The translations under genes and the position numbers were made by a program. The notes beneath the pieces were generated by a model. That model did not search any database and was not told where the DNA came from. It saw nothing but the letters and a program-made list of their open reading frames with translations. This document shows positions 13,301 to 31,444 of a stretch of DNA of 64,000 nt, one piece after another; the first letter of the stretch is position 1; each line of letters begins with the position of its first letter. The stretch is from Atrichornis clamosus (taxonomy: Eukaryota > Chordata > Aves > Passeriformes > Menuridae). The stretch spans positions 1 through 64,000 of the forward strand of contig WBMZ01006384.1 in NCBI GenBank assembly GCA_013400975.1, given 5' to 3'.

Positions 13301-15281
13301 TTAGCTGTGTTACAAACAGATCTGAACACTTGTGTTCCCTTTGATCACTCTTGCCACTACACATTTAATGCTCCTTTGACATTTCCAGAGATGTGCTGGT
13401 ATTGTCAAAGAAACTGCATGCTGATTCCCTGCAGAAATGCAAATATAAATGACCTGGTAATTCCAATCTCTATCAAAAAGACAGAAAACTAATAAAATTG
13501 TCCAATAAATAAAAATAAAAATAAGTGAGCAGGCATCAAATTTAATCTTTACATTTAAGAAGTAATCACAGTCAATGGGTTGTGGCAAAGTAAAATCTAC
13601 AGACAAGCACTGGAATAGTGTACTGTCAGCTGGGTTTATTTAGGGTAAACATTCTCGTAATAGCACCATAAACATTTGTCCAGCTCTTGGTCAGATTCTC
13701 TGCTGTACTTTACCCTCTGTGGTCATTCACACATATGCAAAGTGGATGTAAATCACCACCTGATGGATTTTCACATCACTTTGCAGTAAAAAAACACCGC
13801 AAGGTGCAGAGTAGTAGTGCAGAGGAGCTTGTACTCCACATCAGCAATTCGTGCAGCAAAGCTGTCAGTGAGCTCCTGCTTCAGCAGCCATATGGTGCTG
13901 TTACAATTCCTGTGGTCGAGCATGTCAGGGAGCATCCCTTTTTATGTCACCCTTCCAGTGACATGGGCGGAGATTAAACCCTTTTGTAAAACAAGTCTCA
14001 GTGCAAGGGTGAGCCTTTCTGTTCCCTGAAGAGCACAATTGTCTGTCATTCGTTCCCTCTCTAGAGATAAAAAAGATTTAAAAGCACTATAAGAGAACAG
14101 CCAAGACACACTGAAGTTCAGAGCAGGAAAACTCAAAGTGCAACATACAGTTCAGTGGTGCAAGAACATTTCCTTCCTATGACTCCTGGTCTTCTTTCCA
14201 AACAAAATATTACTGCTTTGTTTTTGAAAACAGTTATACAGTTTCTAATCCTTTGCATTTTGGTTTGACAAAGTAGCAGTATTCATAAATCCTCTGGTAC
14301 TGTAAGGTACTGTAAGGAAGAATTAATCATTAGCAGGGTAGAGGATGGAATGGAAATTGTTGCACCATTTGGCCAGATTTATGTCTAGGACTATGTGGAA
14401 GGACCAGCTGCAGAATTTTTAATACATTGCAAATTTTGATAAGTTATATATCACCTTCTTTATAAGGTATGAAAACATTGCTATTTGATGGGTTCCAACT
14501 GAAGAGGTGTGCAAAGAGAGGAGTTTACCGTGTGGTCAAGGGTGTTTGAAAGCTGCAAAGCAGTGTCCCTTTTGCTGGCCTGTGTGTTAAGCACAGGCTA
14601 TTCCCTCCTTTGCTTTGCTGTATGTTTCTGGGCCAGCATTCATCAGCCAGTGCCAGAGCTGCAATGTTTCAGCAGAGGAACTTACACCTGCTCTGGAGCA
14701 GTCAATGCCATGTATTGCCACCAAGCCCTAGCTCCTGCCTCACCAGAACTGCTGTCTTGTAAACCCACAATAAAATGAAAGTCCCTCCATGCATACGTAT
14801 TACTAAAAAACTAAAGATACTATGAGCATTCCTTTTAAAGACCTCTCCTTAAAGAAAATTTCATGGATTTGTTTGTTTTATTCCCCCTTCCATACAGACA
14901 TTATTTTAGAAAAAGAAGAGATACGATATTTCTGCTTTAAAGTAATGCTTTACTAGCTTCACCTGGCTCTTCAGCTCTACCTGTGACTTGACTCAGGGTA
15001 GCTCTGGCCCTTACTGTGGTGACTTCTCAGGGACTCTCGCAGTCCTTCCAATCTGAGTCTTTGATTTTTCTAAGACCTATGCTTCTTGAGGTCTTTGTCT
15101 TTTTGCACACTGTAAATTCAATAAGCAGGACTACCTGCTGCACTCAGAGGCTTTGTTAAGAAAAAAATGAAAATGTACTTACGCTGCTGGGGTATATGAG
15201 TGGCAGAGGAAGCAGCAGAAGTGGAATGAGAACAACAAGCAAGAGATTTCTGGATCGGAGAATTTCCTTGATCACTGCCAT
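1123..15281 (-). CDS. SLC13A4: SLC13A4 (Na+/sulfate cotransporter NaS2), N-terminal half, 8 coding exons
   Basis: SLC13A4 is a plasma-membrane cotransporter that moves sulfate into cells with sodium. Eight minus-strand exons with GT-AG borders join in one frame: 15183-15281, 9374-9502, 6666-6802, 6278-6459, 5521-5575, 3859-3898, 3050-3127 and 1123-1313. They total 911 nt, or 303 codons plus 2 nt. The product shows SLC13 hallmarks: a hydrophobic N-terminus, the first SNT motif (S139-N140-T141) and the GTSTSLIF loop near residue 291. It resembles SLC13A4 as I remember it much more than SLC13A1, A2, A3 or A5, notably in EASCAYVL, LLLCFMCCTT and QPSLELIF. Human SLC13A4 has about 626 residues, so the second half lies left of position 1. 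All joins keep frame and no stop interrupts the chain, so the gene looks intact. FAM180A follows upstream on the same strand, as in human 7q33. Confidence 0.95.
1314..3049. other. SLC13A4: SLC13A4 intron 7
   Basis: This intron is about 1.7 kb. Apart from the CR1 fragment in its last 300 bases (2765-3040) it holds nothing I can assign. Confidence 0.7.
2765..3040 (+). mobile_element. CR1 retrotransposon 3' fragment
   Basis: The block has the recognisable CR1 3' untranslated layout. It opens with CCAGTAACAGGACAAGAGG, continues with TTAGGCTAGACATTAG and a TGGAATGGGCTGCCCAGGGA segment, then the CATGGTTTAGTTGATAAGG and CATAGGTTGGACTTC stretch, and ends with a degenerate CATGATTCTGTGA tail. It is 5'-truncated, as nearly all CR1 copies are, and carries no reading frame. 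It lies antisense in SLC13A4 intron 7 and its tail ends almost at the exon 7 splice donor. Confidence 0.88.
3050..3127 (-). CDS. SLC13A4: SLC13A4 coding exon 7 (linker)
   Basis: This 78-nt exon is phase 0 at both ends and encodes residues 215-240, SMNGVHMIANPIG to NGQHLPQ. The acceptor is TTACAG and the donor CAG/GTAAGG. NGV, NPI and the terminal PQ line up with the human linker. Two sequons are present (Asn-Ser-Thr and a nearby Asn), but this loop should face the cytoplasm, so glycosylation is not expected. A CR1 retrotransposon end lies within about 10 bases of the donor, at 2765-3040. Confidence 0.85.
3128..3858. other. SLC13A4: SLC13A4 intron 6
   Basis: A 731-nt AT-rich intron. It contains A-rich runs near 3250-3360 and a GTT trinucleotide repeat at 3641-3656. 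Nothing else is recognised. Confidence 0.7.
3641..3656. repeat. (TGT)n trinucleotide repeat
   Basis: Five TGT-type units lie in SLC13A4 intron 6, with a related imperfect copy (CTTATGTTGTTTTGTA) just before them. Confidence 0.7.
3859..3898 (-). CDS. SLC13A4: SLC13A4 coding exon 6 (40-nt microexon)
   Basis: This 40-nt exon has a strong pyrimidine tract and acceptor (CTTTGTTTTTAG) and a GTATTG donor. It completes residue 201 (Asp) and encodes residues 202-214, ATTTDFSSLVHSK. Followed by SMNGV of exon 7, this aligns position by position with human NADLTTLMHNENLNGV (from memory). Phase in (2) and phase out (0) both fit the neighbours. An alternative acceptor 21 nt further in (GACTTCAG) would keep frame but shorten the exon to 19 nt. 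I prefer the longer form because the residues before LVHSK also align. Confidence 0.8.
3899..5520. other. SLC13A4: SLC13A4 intron 5
   Basis: A 1.6-kb AT-rich intron without recognised repeats or extra exons. The short open frames here look like chance. Confidence 0.7.
5521..5575 (-). CDS. SLC13A4: SLC13A4 coding exon 5 (short linker exon)
   Basis: This 55-nt exon sits between a TTGCAG acceptor and a GTAAGG donor. It finishes Gly183, encodes residues 184-200, and supplies two bases of residue 201. The peptide contains QPSLELIFINE, which matches human QPSLELIFVNE as I recall it and identifies the gene. The preceding residues LGEKHG differ from the human sequence. This is part of the poorly conserved cytoplasmic loop between the first hairpin domain and the next membrane segment. 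Confidence 0.9.
5576..6277. other. SLC13A4: SLC13A4 intron 4
   Basis: A 702-nt intron. I see no repeat family or extra exon in it. Confidence 0.7.
6278..6459 (-). CDS. SLC13A4: SLC13A4 coding exon 4 (first SNT motif)
   Basis: This 182-nt exon completes Met122 and encodes residues 123-182 plus one base of Gly183. It reads LLLCFMCCTT, then SMWLSNTSSTAMVMPIVEA with the SNT motif at residues 139-141. In the SLC13/DASS fold this motif sits in the first re-entrant hairpin and helps form a sodium and anion site. The exon then enters the hydrophilic cytoplasmic linker (acidic AEEE at 161-164). The acceptor is CTGCAG and the donor GTATTT. Intron 3, which separates it from exon 3, is only 206 nt. Confidence 0.95.
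6666..6802 (-). CDS. SLC13A4: SLC13A4 coding exon 3
   Basis: This 137-nt exon encodes residues 77-121 plus the first two bases of Met122. It begins VAAEYFKNTT after a CAG acceptor, runs through a membrane stretch (LLLMGVICVA), then the SLC13 family signature WNLHKRIALR at about residues 101-110, and ends GAKPG. The donor is GTGAGTG (CACTCAC at 6659-6665). WNLHKRIAL is shared by all SLC13 transporters, while VAAEYFKNTT and GAKPGM fit SLC13A4. Confidence 0.95.
6803..9373. other. SLC13A4: SLC13A4 intron 2
   Basis: A 2.6-kb AT-rich intron. It has a CA microsatellite at 7582-7605 and otherwise nothing I can assign. Confidence 0.7.
7582..7605. repeat. (CA)n microsatellite
   Basis: About twelve CA units with one G interruption, in SLC13A4 intron 2. 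A possible length-polymorphic marker. Confidence 0.85.
9374..9502 (-). CDS. SLC13A4: SLC13A4 coding exon 2
   Basis: This 129-nt exon encodes residues 34-76 in phase 0 at both ends. It starts EASCAYVLMV after a CTGCAG acceptor and ends KSSE before a GTCAGA donor, which is weaker than consensus but still GT. The segment carries YWVSEAVPLGAAAL and the following hydrophobic stretch ending PLFGVM, the second SLC13 membrane region. It is nearly identical to human SLC13A4 as I recall it. The 5.7-kb intron 1 separates it from exon 1. Confidence 0.95.
10951..10965. repeat. Poly-T run
   Basis: Fifteen consecutive T bases in SLC13A4 intron 1. Confidence 0.9.
11165..11394 (+). mobile_element. CR1 retrotransposon 3' end with intact octamer tail
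   Basis: The sequence follows the avian CR1 3' consensus: TCTTCACTGGTAGGGTGGTC, GGCATTGGAATAGATTTCCC, a CACCATCCCTGGCAG segment, then GGTTGGACTTGATGATCTCA and GAGGTCTTGTCCAAC. It ends in four near-perfect ATTCTATG units, the diagnostic CR1 tail. It is truncated at the 5' end, has no ORF, and sits antisense in SLC13A4 intron 1. Confidence 0.95.
12035..12048. repeat. Poly-A run
   Basis: Fourteen consecutive A bases followed by an ACCAAACC-type A/C-rich stretch, in SLC13A4 intron 1. Confidence 0.85.
14296..14317. repeat. Short tandem duplication (10-bp unit)
   Basis: GGTACTGTAA occurs twice in direct succession in SLC13A4 intron 1. A minor local duplication. Confidence 0.7.
15183..15281 (-). 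CDS. SLC13A4: SLC13A4 coding exon 1 (start codon, first membrane segment)
   Basis: This exon encodes residues 1-33. It opens with ATG (reads CAT at 15279-15281), followed by MAVIKEIL. A strongly hydrophobic run, LLLVVLIPLLLLPLPL at residues 13-28, is the first membrane segment. The exon ends in PSS at a phase 0 boundary, followed by a consensus GTAAGT donor (ACTTAC at 15177-15182). The same layout, a short basic N-terminus, a Leu/Pro-rich helix, then PSS joined to EASCAYV in exon 2, is typical of SLC13A4. Bases upstream of the ATG are presumably 5' UTR or promoter. I see no clear TATA box there. Confidence 0.92.
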
Positions 15282-18200
15282 ATTCTTTTACTTTCTGGTC
15301 TCTTTCCTCTTCAGGTTCTTCTTTGGTCCCTCAGTAGCTCCAACTTCCACACCACGTGTTCCTTCACCTGTGCCTGGATTTCCCCAAAAGGTCTCTCACC
15401 ACCTCATTTCCTATCCCCATACAGTCACCTAAAATATCTTTCTTAGTTCAGTTATTCTTAGGTCTGTTGTGTTGAAAAGGTTTTTCAATTAAAAAGACAT
15501 TCAGTTTATGTAGGGCTCACGAGCACATCCAAATTATTATCACACCACAACTCGTAGATGCTTGCAAGCTGGAGCATAGTGATCTTTTGACAAATTTTCT
15601 TTTTAATTCAGACTCACAGTTGTAGCTGGGTTGTATCCTTATTCCCATGTTTTATAAAGTTTTTTCTTCCATCATCTAGCGGTGTGATTCCTGTTTTCAT
15701 AAACCAGGCAAGATATGTTTTGAGCTGCTGCTTTTCCTTCTGTTTGATAGTTCGAATGTCTCAGATTCAGTTACTTTTCTTCTGGAAAATTACTAAAACC
15801 AACAATTTATTGTTCAGTGTGTAGAAGTAAATTTTCAGGTACTTCTTCTTTAAAAAAACAAACAACCCTCCCCTCCATTTGCAGCTCCTTCAGATTTTAT
15901 TTCTTTGCTTCTATTTTCTATCTACCTTTACCCCACTTTTGCCCTGAGCTTGGAATTCACAGGGCATTAATTCCAACACAGATTATACTTGATCTCAAGA
16001 GAAAAAATTGTTTAAAAGCTACATGCAACTCTAATTCGCCAATGGGGACTGCAGAAGGTAGAAGTTGCTCCACCCATTGCCCAAAACCCAGTCAGAACAT
16101 TTGAGAAAATCAACAGCCTTCTCCTTCTGACATTCACACAAATATATAAAAAGACCTTTTTAAAGTTGCTGAACAGTTCGTTATTGTTTCAAGGTCCCAG
16201 TACTGACGACAGATAAATAATCATTGTTTTCTGAACAGTGTCTTTTGTCTTCATGTTTCTTCCATCCTGATCTTTGAATGTCATTAATTCATAAGGCATG
16301 GGCTGCTCTCTGTACTGACTCGTGTGCCCTGAGTAACCATAGGATTCAAAATCAAAATGAGAATTTTTAGACTTTCTACTCCAGTCTTCTAGTGGAGAAA
16401 CATCTCTCCAACTCTTCCGTTATTAATGCTTTTTGCGGGGGCAGAAAGTACTGCGGATTTAGGTCTGAACACACTGGCTGGTTACATGCATGATCTGTAG
16501 ACAGACATCCATTTGCCCTGTATCTCATAGGAAGCCACAAATCTAGGATTTTCCACGCCCCCAAACCTTGCTTGCCTATCCTCTCCCCACCCTCCTGCCA
16601 GTCAGTGACAATCTGAGCTCCCCAGACTGGGCTGTGATGCCTCTGTGGCCCTGAGTCCTGGAAAACTGGCAAAGGCAGACTTGTAGAGGAGTTTGATGTG
16701 CAGGGTGAATTCTTCCTGAAATTAGTAATTGTATCTCAGACCGTGGAATGCTTCTATACCTTGAAACTTCTATCAAGAAACAGAACCTTGAGAATCTTCA
16801 GGCAAATTTAGCAACTGGTTCTGGAAGCAAAACTATAGTTAATGTGAAGATTTTGGGTTGGACAATACTGCTCTGGATCTGATTTTTCAGTTGTTTCAGA
16901 GGATCTAAAAATAAATAATAAAAAATAAATCTCTTAAATGAAAAAATATAATCTTATTTTGTAATTTTATGATCTATAAGATCAAAGGATGGATAAAATG
17001 TGCCATTTAGAGGCAATGGTTTTCTACCTGTGAGAGAAGAACTGCTTATAAAGAAGACTCAGGCCAAAGAGATAAGATGTAAACCGAGATATGGAGCAGG
17101 CAACGTATGCCTGCATCTTAAGCAATACCGAAGGAGGGAAATGCCTAAGCCCACAGGACTTCCCTGAAGACAGAGTGCTCCTTCCCACCTGAACTTTGGG
17201 AAAAGGAGGCACTCTTGTTCCTATTTATCACCTCCTTCAGAGGGAAGGGCTGTTCCCCTTTCTCTCCTGTACCATTGCTCCCATGAAAAATTTCACAGTT
17301 TGAGATAAGCAATTACTCAAGCTGAAGTTGAAAAATAGTAAATCTGCTGCTGAAATCAATACAATGCAAAAGCAAGTACTTTTATGTAGAAGGTTTTTAT
17401 TATTACATTGAGAGTCTCTATTAAATTAACCTGGGCAGTCCAAGCACATTCCCAAGGAATAAATCTTTTCTTTTTTACATTACACACAGTAAAGGGAGGA
17501 GAAAATCAAACTCATTAAACCTTTATTTTCTGTTGAAGACATAAATGTTTCAGTTAGCAATTTGTAAGGTATGGTAAGGTATGTATGCCATAGGGAATTA
17601 TAAGATATTAAAAATTATCTGTAATTCTTTTCTATGGGATATTTTATGATGAGTAAACTCTGACTGCTGGACAGTCCTGTTGTGGGGTGAGGAGCATGGC
17701 TGGAATGTATTTCTCTGGATAGTGACTGGTAGCAATTAATATTTGCTCTAGTTCTCTTTCTTGTTATTTTTGCAGACTTGGAGTCACAGGCTGCAAGGGA
17801 TTTATGAATTGCCCTGGTTCCAAGCTCTTCCAGCAAGTGGTGCTTCAGGGAGCCAAGAAGCAGAGCTGGAAAGGCAGCATTGCACTGCACTCTGTGGTAT
17901 TTCGCCTCCATGTGTTTATAAAGCGTGGTGGGGGAAGAAAACACAAGCAGATCATCAGTGTTAAAGCTGAGGGCTAAGGGGCATGTGGGCCGTAGCGCAA
18001 GGCTGCTTTGTGTGTGCTGAGCTGTGTGTGCAAGTCGAGGAGGCAGAGATATTTGTGGCCCACAGCTTCATGGTTGAGGTTTTCAGTTTCCTTTGCCGTG
18101 TGCCAGACAGGCTTTGAAGACGGCCTATGAAATCCTTCAGGTATAAAAGCGCACCCGCACATTCGTGTGTCTAAATGTGAACGTGCACGCTCGTACACAC

Positions 18201-18938
18201 ACATACAGAAACTCCTGGCAGAAACAAGACTGACTCTGTCTTTTATAAGCCCTTTGTGCAGCTACTAATGCCATGGCCAGACTGCCCCTAAGACTGCTCT
18301 GGTTCCACATTCCCACAGGTGATTGCCAAACACAGTGTGCTCTGACTGCTTGCACTGTGTTCTTTACTGCAACAAGGTGGTTCTGGGTGGATTTTTACTC
18401 CAGTACTTGGAGTATCCCTGTTAAGGGGCACAGAATAATTAATTCTTTTTGCTCAAGTGATGCAAAAGAAGTTAAACATGATTCAGAACTTGGGCTGGAA
18501 TTCTTAGGTCTCTTTTACAATCTCAGGGATTTGTGTATTTGGGCCTGCAGAGAGATAGGGAATGACACCATGAAAGGATGAAATAAATGTTCAGCTCTTC
18601 CCACGATCTAGAAGTAGAAGCACCTCTAATATCAGTAGAGAAACAGAGTTTGTATCTCTTGTGCACAAAAAATAGGGGATTTGAAGTATTTGGGGTTTTG
18701 ATAGCTAGTCATCTGTGTGGCAAGATATATCTCCTTTTTCTTTCTATTTTCTATTCATGATTTTATTTGGAGTTTATTATAATCAGTTGCACTATTCCTA
18801 CAGTTCTTGCTTTTGTTGCTCCCAAATTCATAATTCGCACCACTGAATTGGTAAATAGCCTTTTCTGCTAAGTGGTCAGATGCAATTGTTCACTGACTGA
18901 ACAATTTAGGATTCTTCTATGTACTCAGCACTTATGTG

Positions 18939-18982
18939 CACACACATGCATGAACATACACAGACACAGACACACACACACA
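18939..18982. repeat. Imperfect (CA)n microsatellite
   Basis: A compound CA-rich repeat (CACACACATGCA, then ACACAGACACAGACACACACACA), intergenic between FAM180A and SLC13A4. Confidence 0.8.
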
Positions 18983-19502
18983 AATGGATATACAATTTAC
19001 TATTTAAAAAATGAGGCACAGTGCTAAATTCAGCACCAGGTATGTTTTAATGCACCTTCCTCCCTTGCCTCAGGGGGATTCTGAAGCACAGGTTTAGATG
19101 ACCTACGTTCAAGTGATAGAACGAGGAAAAATGTGTCATTATTAAATTAAATAGGGCCTTTGTCTTCCCTTTGATTCCACCGAGGACAAATACAATTTCC
19201 TTTCAAAAAACAAGCAGCAGAAGCAAAGTCATGTGCAAATAATGAAAGAATCATTGCAGACTGTTTGGGAGGACAGCTCTAGGAAGCAGGGAATACGTTC
19301 ACAGGCATTGTTTGCTGCTGGTGTTCACAATGCCCTTTGTCTTCTGCAAATGTTATTGCAATTAAAAACTGGCTCAGCCAAATGAAGTGAGTCAGAGAGT
19401 GCTTATTTATGAGAACATTTGGAATGAATAATATGTGGCATAGTTTCTGAAGGCTGACAGTTGTGAAACCTCTTCCTTTTACAGAGGGCCTTTGCATCTC
19501 TG

Positions 19503-19508
19503 TTTAAT
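19503..19508 (-). terminator. Candidate FAM180A polyadenylation signal
   Basis: ATTAAA on the minus strand, about 420 nt after the FAM180A stop codon. It is the common variant hexamer, and no AATAAA lies nearer on this strand. Further candidates exist about 1.15 kb downstream near 18763-18780. Position alone does not prove use. Confidence 0.35.
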
Positions 19509-19926
19509 ATTGTCTTAGTGGCCAGCCAAGTCATGAACCTGTTCCCCAGCTAGGAAAGCAGCATTCTCCAGCACTTACACATCAGCGCATCAGCATAAGC
19601 ATAGTATACTTATGTATTGCTTATAGGAAACCCACAGGATGAATCAAGGGTTTGTCTGAAACAGGGGTCTGCCTGGGTGTACACCAGACTCCCTTCTTTG
19701 CCTGTCACAGAATGTGCCTCCAAGCCAGCATAAAAATCGAATTTTCAGGACTGATAATATTTTTCACCATTTAACAAGGAACTATAAAGTGGATTCCACA
19801 AGAGGGAGCCAGAAAACAGTCTTTGATGAAGCAGGCTATTAAACTCTTTACAGAATAAAGTGGTGGACGTGCTACATGTGTCCATTATCAACCAGAGGAG
19901 GTGGCTGAGCTGCTGCTCGTCTCCCC

Positions 19927-28313
<8,387 letters not shown>

Positions 28314-28652
28314 TTGAAAGTGTTTCTTGCAAAAGAACAAGTGAAGGGATATAACGATGATCCAGTCTACTTCCATTCCTCCCAGGAAGCAGCAGAGGAG
28401 GGAGTGAGTCAGGGAAGGAAGACATACAGCTGGGTGTTTGTGTTTTGGTGCTGAGCGGTGGGGAAGAACCCGAGGAGCAGAGTGAAGCAGATGACTCTGC
28501 TGCTGAACAGCTGAGTGAGAGCAATAGAAATCAGAGCTCTGCTTCACGGGAAAACGCAGAACCTCAGCAGCTCCAAGAGCTTTCTGCATCATGTTATGGA
28601 TGCTCCGAAAGGAAAGCCCTTCAAAACCAAATCACTCTCACCAGTTCTCTGC

Positions 28653-28662
28653 CCTTTTTATA
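28653..28662 (-). promoter_or_regulatory. TATA-like box upstream of candidate FAM180A exon 1
   Basis: TATAAAAAGG on the minus strand (reads CCTTTTTATA), a very good match to a TATA box. It lies about 340 bases upstream of the proposed FAM180A start codon and would place transcription initiation near 28630. The ATG pair at 28587-28592 would then be the first in the transcript, which complicates the start assignment. Isolated TATA matches are common in AT-rich DNA. Confidence 0.35.
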
Positions 28663-31415
28663 TTAACATCGCAGAGCCCAAAGGGACAGGCCCAAGCCTT
28701 GCAACACTTCCCAGGTATGTATTTCCTCAGAGCTGGGTCACGGAGCACAGAGAAGATGCGTTCAAGAGTTAAGGATGGCTTCCTCTGTTTCCCGGCAGGC
28801 AAAGGTGACTGCTTGGTGAGGGTTTTGCTGAGTGTGACCTAACCAAGCTGCAGCTGCAAGGGGCTGTCCAGCACACCTGCCTGGCACTCCCTCCTGCCCT
28901 CTGTGCCGACACCGACACCGCTGCGAGCGGACACACAGGGAGCCAAGCCGGGAATCTGGCTGGTGGCGAATGAAGGGAAAAGGCAAACCGAAGAAACAGT
29001 GGTAGATTTTAGATGTCTCACTTCACTTCACATCTGCTACACCAGCAGCACTTCTGCTTGTGAGAAACTCCCAGTGCAGCTGTGGTCTAACTGTTCTTAG
29101 TATATTTCGTGATGATTCCAGCTCTCAGATGACACAGGGATGGACATCAGCCGAGCTGAGGAAAAGCAGAAGCCCTTCCTCATGCCTTCACACCCTTGGT
29201 CTAACCACCAGGTTCATAAGCTCCTTTAATTCTGGACAGCCACCTCAACAAGGGTAGTCGTTGCTCCTGCTAGAGGTGAGGGTCAGCTGCAGAACCACTG
29301 TCTGACAAACACTTCTTCCCCTTCTACGCTTACACCACCCTGAACTTTTAGCAGAGTAAATATAAGTGGCAGAAAGAATACATAAAATTTATTCCCAGAC
29401 TGGATGGTGAGAAAGGAATGAAAGGTCCAGTTTGAACCACAGGCGTAGCAGAAGGTAGTACGACATTTAATTTCATTTTCAGATGACAGCTCAGAAATGA
29501 TGGGGACCCTGGAATTATTCACTTAAGCCATCTGTGAATGGTTTTAACTGGCAAATAAATTCAGGTGTCTGCCAGTGGATCTAGGAACAGTCTGGACAGA
29601 TAGCCAATTATTATTATTTTATTCATGTATGAACTGCTCACCCACATATGATAGCATGCACGTGAAACAACGTGGTCTTCCTCATCACCACTAAGTATGA
29701 ATATCACAGCTCAAAACTGAGGAGGAATCAACATTATATTGAGCATTTCTTCTCCCTCCAACTAGAAACAACCAGAAATGTTGTCCCTTTTCCATCAGAT
29801 CTCCATCCAAATTGAAATAAATTGTTAGAAAGTGAAAACATAAATCCCTGTTTTCTGCTTCCTCTGCTCTGGGATTTCACTTGTTCTTCAAAAGCAGGGA
29901 AACCCCAGCTGCTTTTCCAGCTGTTCACTGAGCTCCAAATGTCAGTGCACCTGCTGTGGTTTTCTTAATGACATGAATATGTGCTTGATGAGAAAGACTA
30001 TAAAACAGTCTTGCCCAGTAAGCAAAAAGAATGGGGATATTGAGTCCTTTTTATGAAGAAATGTGTTATTTTTGGAAGCAATGCCTTTTCAAAAAATTGT
30101 ATAATTTCTAGTAGTGCTGATAAAGACAAGAAGTCTGAGAAAGTGACTCAGACCTGAAGATGGATTGGGGTTTGTCTCTGAACTGGACTGGTACAGCTGC
30201 TTTGCCACCTGAGCAGAATATGAAGGATGGAAAGCTGGGCTATATCCCTGAGTGAGAGTCAGGGGAAACACATGTTTCTCCTGGAGAGGTGATTGAGGAT
30301 CAGCACGGGAAGGCATCTATTTTGTCAAGTACACACCTGCATGAATGTCTGGGCCCCATTATGCTAATATCTGCATCTGTGTGGAAATAATATTAAAATA
30401 TGAATGGAACTCAAATATAAACATCCACTAAATCTAATCAGTGGATTTCAATGTGTGCAGATGCAATGTTGGGCCAAGAGAGTCTCTGAGATATTGCCAT
30501 AAACATAGCAAAGAAATATAAAGAATGATGTAAAATGGATTGTATTTACAGCTGTGTTCCCCCGTCCACAAACACACATATGGGATTTCTATTTCACAAA
30601 GCTGACAATTTTTGCACTGTTCATTGTTATTTCAAACTCTTCTAAAACCTTACTATTTCTAGATCTTTCAGGTTTCACAATCTGCTGAAATAAAGCTGAG
30701 ACTGACGTACAACTGGATTCGCCATTAAATCCAGAGAGCCTTGCCAAAACTTGGAATGTCGCAAATTGCTAAAGGCTGCTGGACACTGTGGATGAGGTCC
30801 TCAGATGACCTGAGCTGGCACCACCAGCCCCATCATGCTGCTCTGCAGGCAGCCAGGTCACAGAGAACCCTGTGCTGTGAAAGACACGCTTGGGATCACA
30901 GAGAAGAGAAGGAAGTCAGATTCAGGGTTACAGAAATCTTGCAGCCAACAAAATAGCCCAAGTACCCTGTTTTCTGAGGAGTGGGACCTGAAAGGCACAA
31001 AATGCTGACAGCGACTCTTGAAACGGATGGAAATTCAAAACTCAGCCTCTTTCACTGCTGCAGTTCCTGCCCCTACAGGTGCCAGCTCTCAGTGGCTCCC
31101 AGCCCTGGAGGACCCTGCCAATTTGTCCCATGTATTTAATTCAGTGCTGTTCTTCCTTAACACACATTCCCTTCTGGAAACATTTGGGCTGAAATTGTAA
31201 AATAGATTTTGGCTTATGGGAAAATAATGTAAGTAAATGTTTAAGGAAAAAAATCTTAATGACCTCATGCTCTAAATTTAAGATGAATAAATTTAGAAAA
31301 ATGGAGGAAGGCTTGATTTCTAGTGAAACCCTCTAGCATGCTGCTGACTGAAACCAGCTGGGAGCTGGTTCTTTGGTTTAACTCCTCCGTGTGTGAGGAC
31401 TCTGTGTGTGAAGAC

Positions 31416-31444
31416 ATTATTATTATTATTAATGATTATTATTG
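31416..31444. repeat. (ATT)n trinucleotide repeat
   Basis: About nine ATT units with one AATG interruption. Confidence 0.8.

Larger units (their letters stand above)
9503..15182. other. SLC13A4: SLC13A4 intron 1
   Basis: This is the largest intron seen in the gene, 5.7 kb. It is AT-rich and contains a CR1 fragment (11165-11394), homopolymer runs (15 T at 10951-10965; 14 A at 12035-12048) and a 10-bp duplication near 14296. No additional coding exon was recognised. First introns often carry regulatory elements, but I cannot point to one. Confidence 0.65.
15282..19926. other. Intergenic region between FAM180A and SLC13A4
   Basis: About 4.6 kb separates the FAM180A stop codon from the SLC13A4 start codon. 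It must contain the FAM180A 3' UTR at its right end and the SLC13A4 promoter and 5' UTR at its left end. Downstream of the FAM180A stop there is a minus-strand ATTAAA at 19503-19508. A CA-type microsatellite lies at 18939-18982. I found no other gene. Confidence 0.6.
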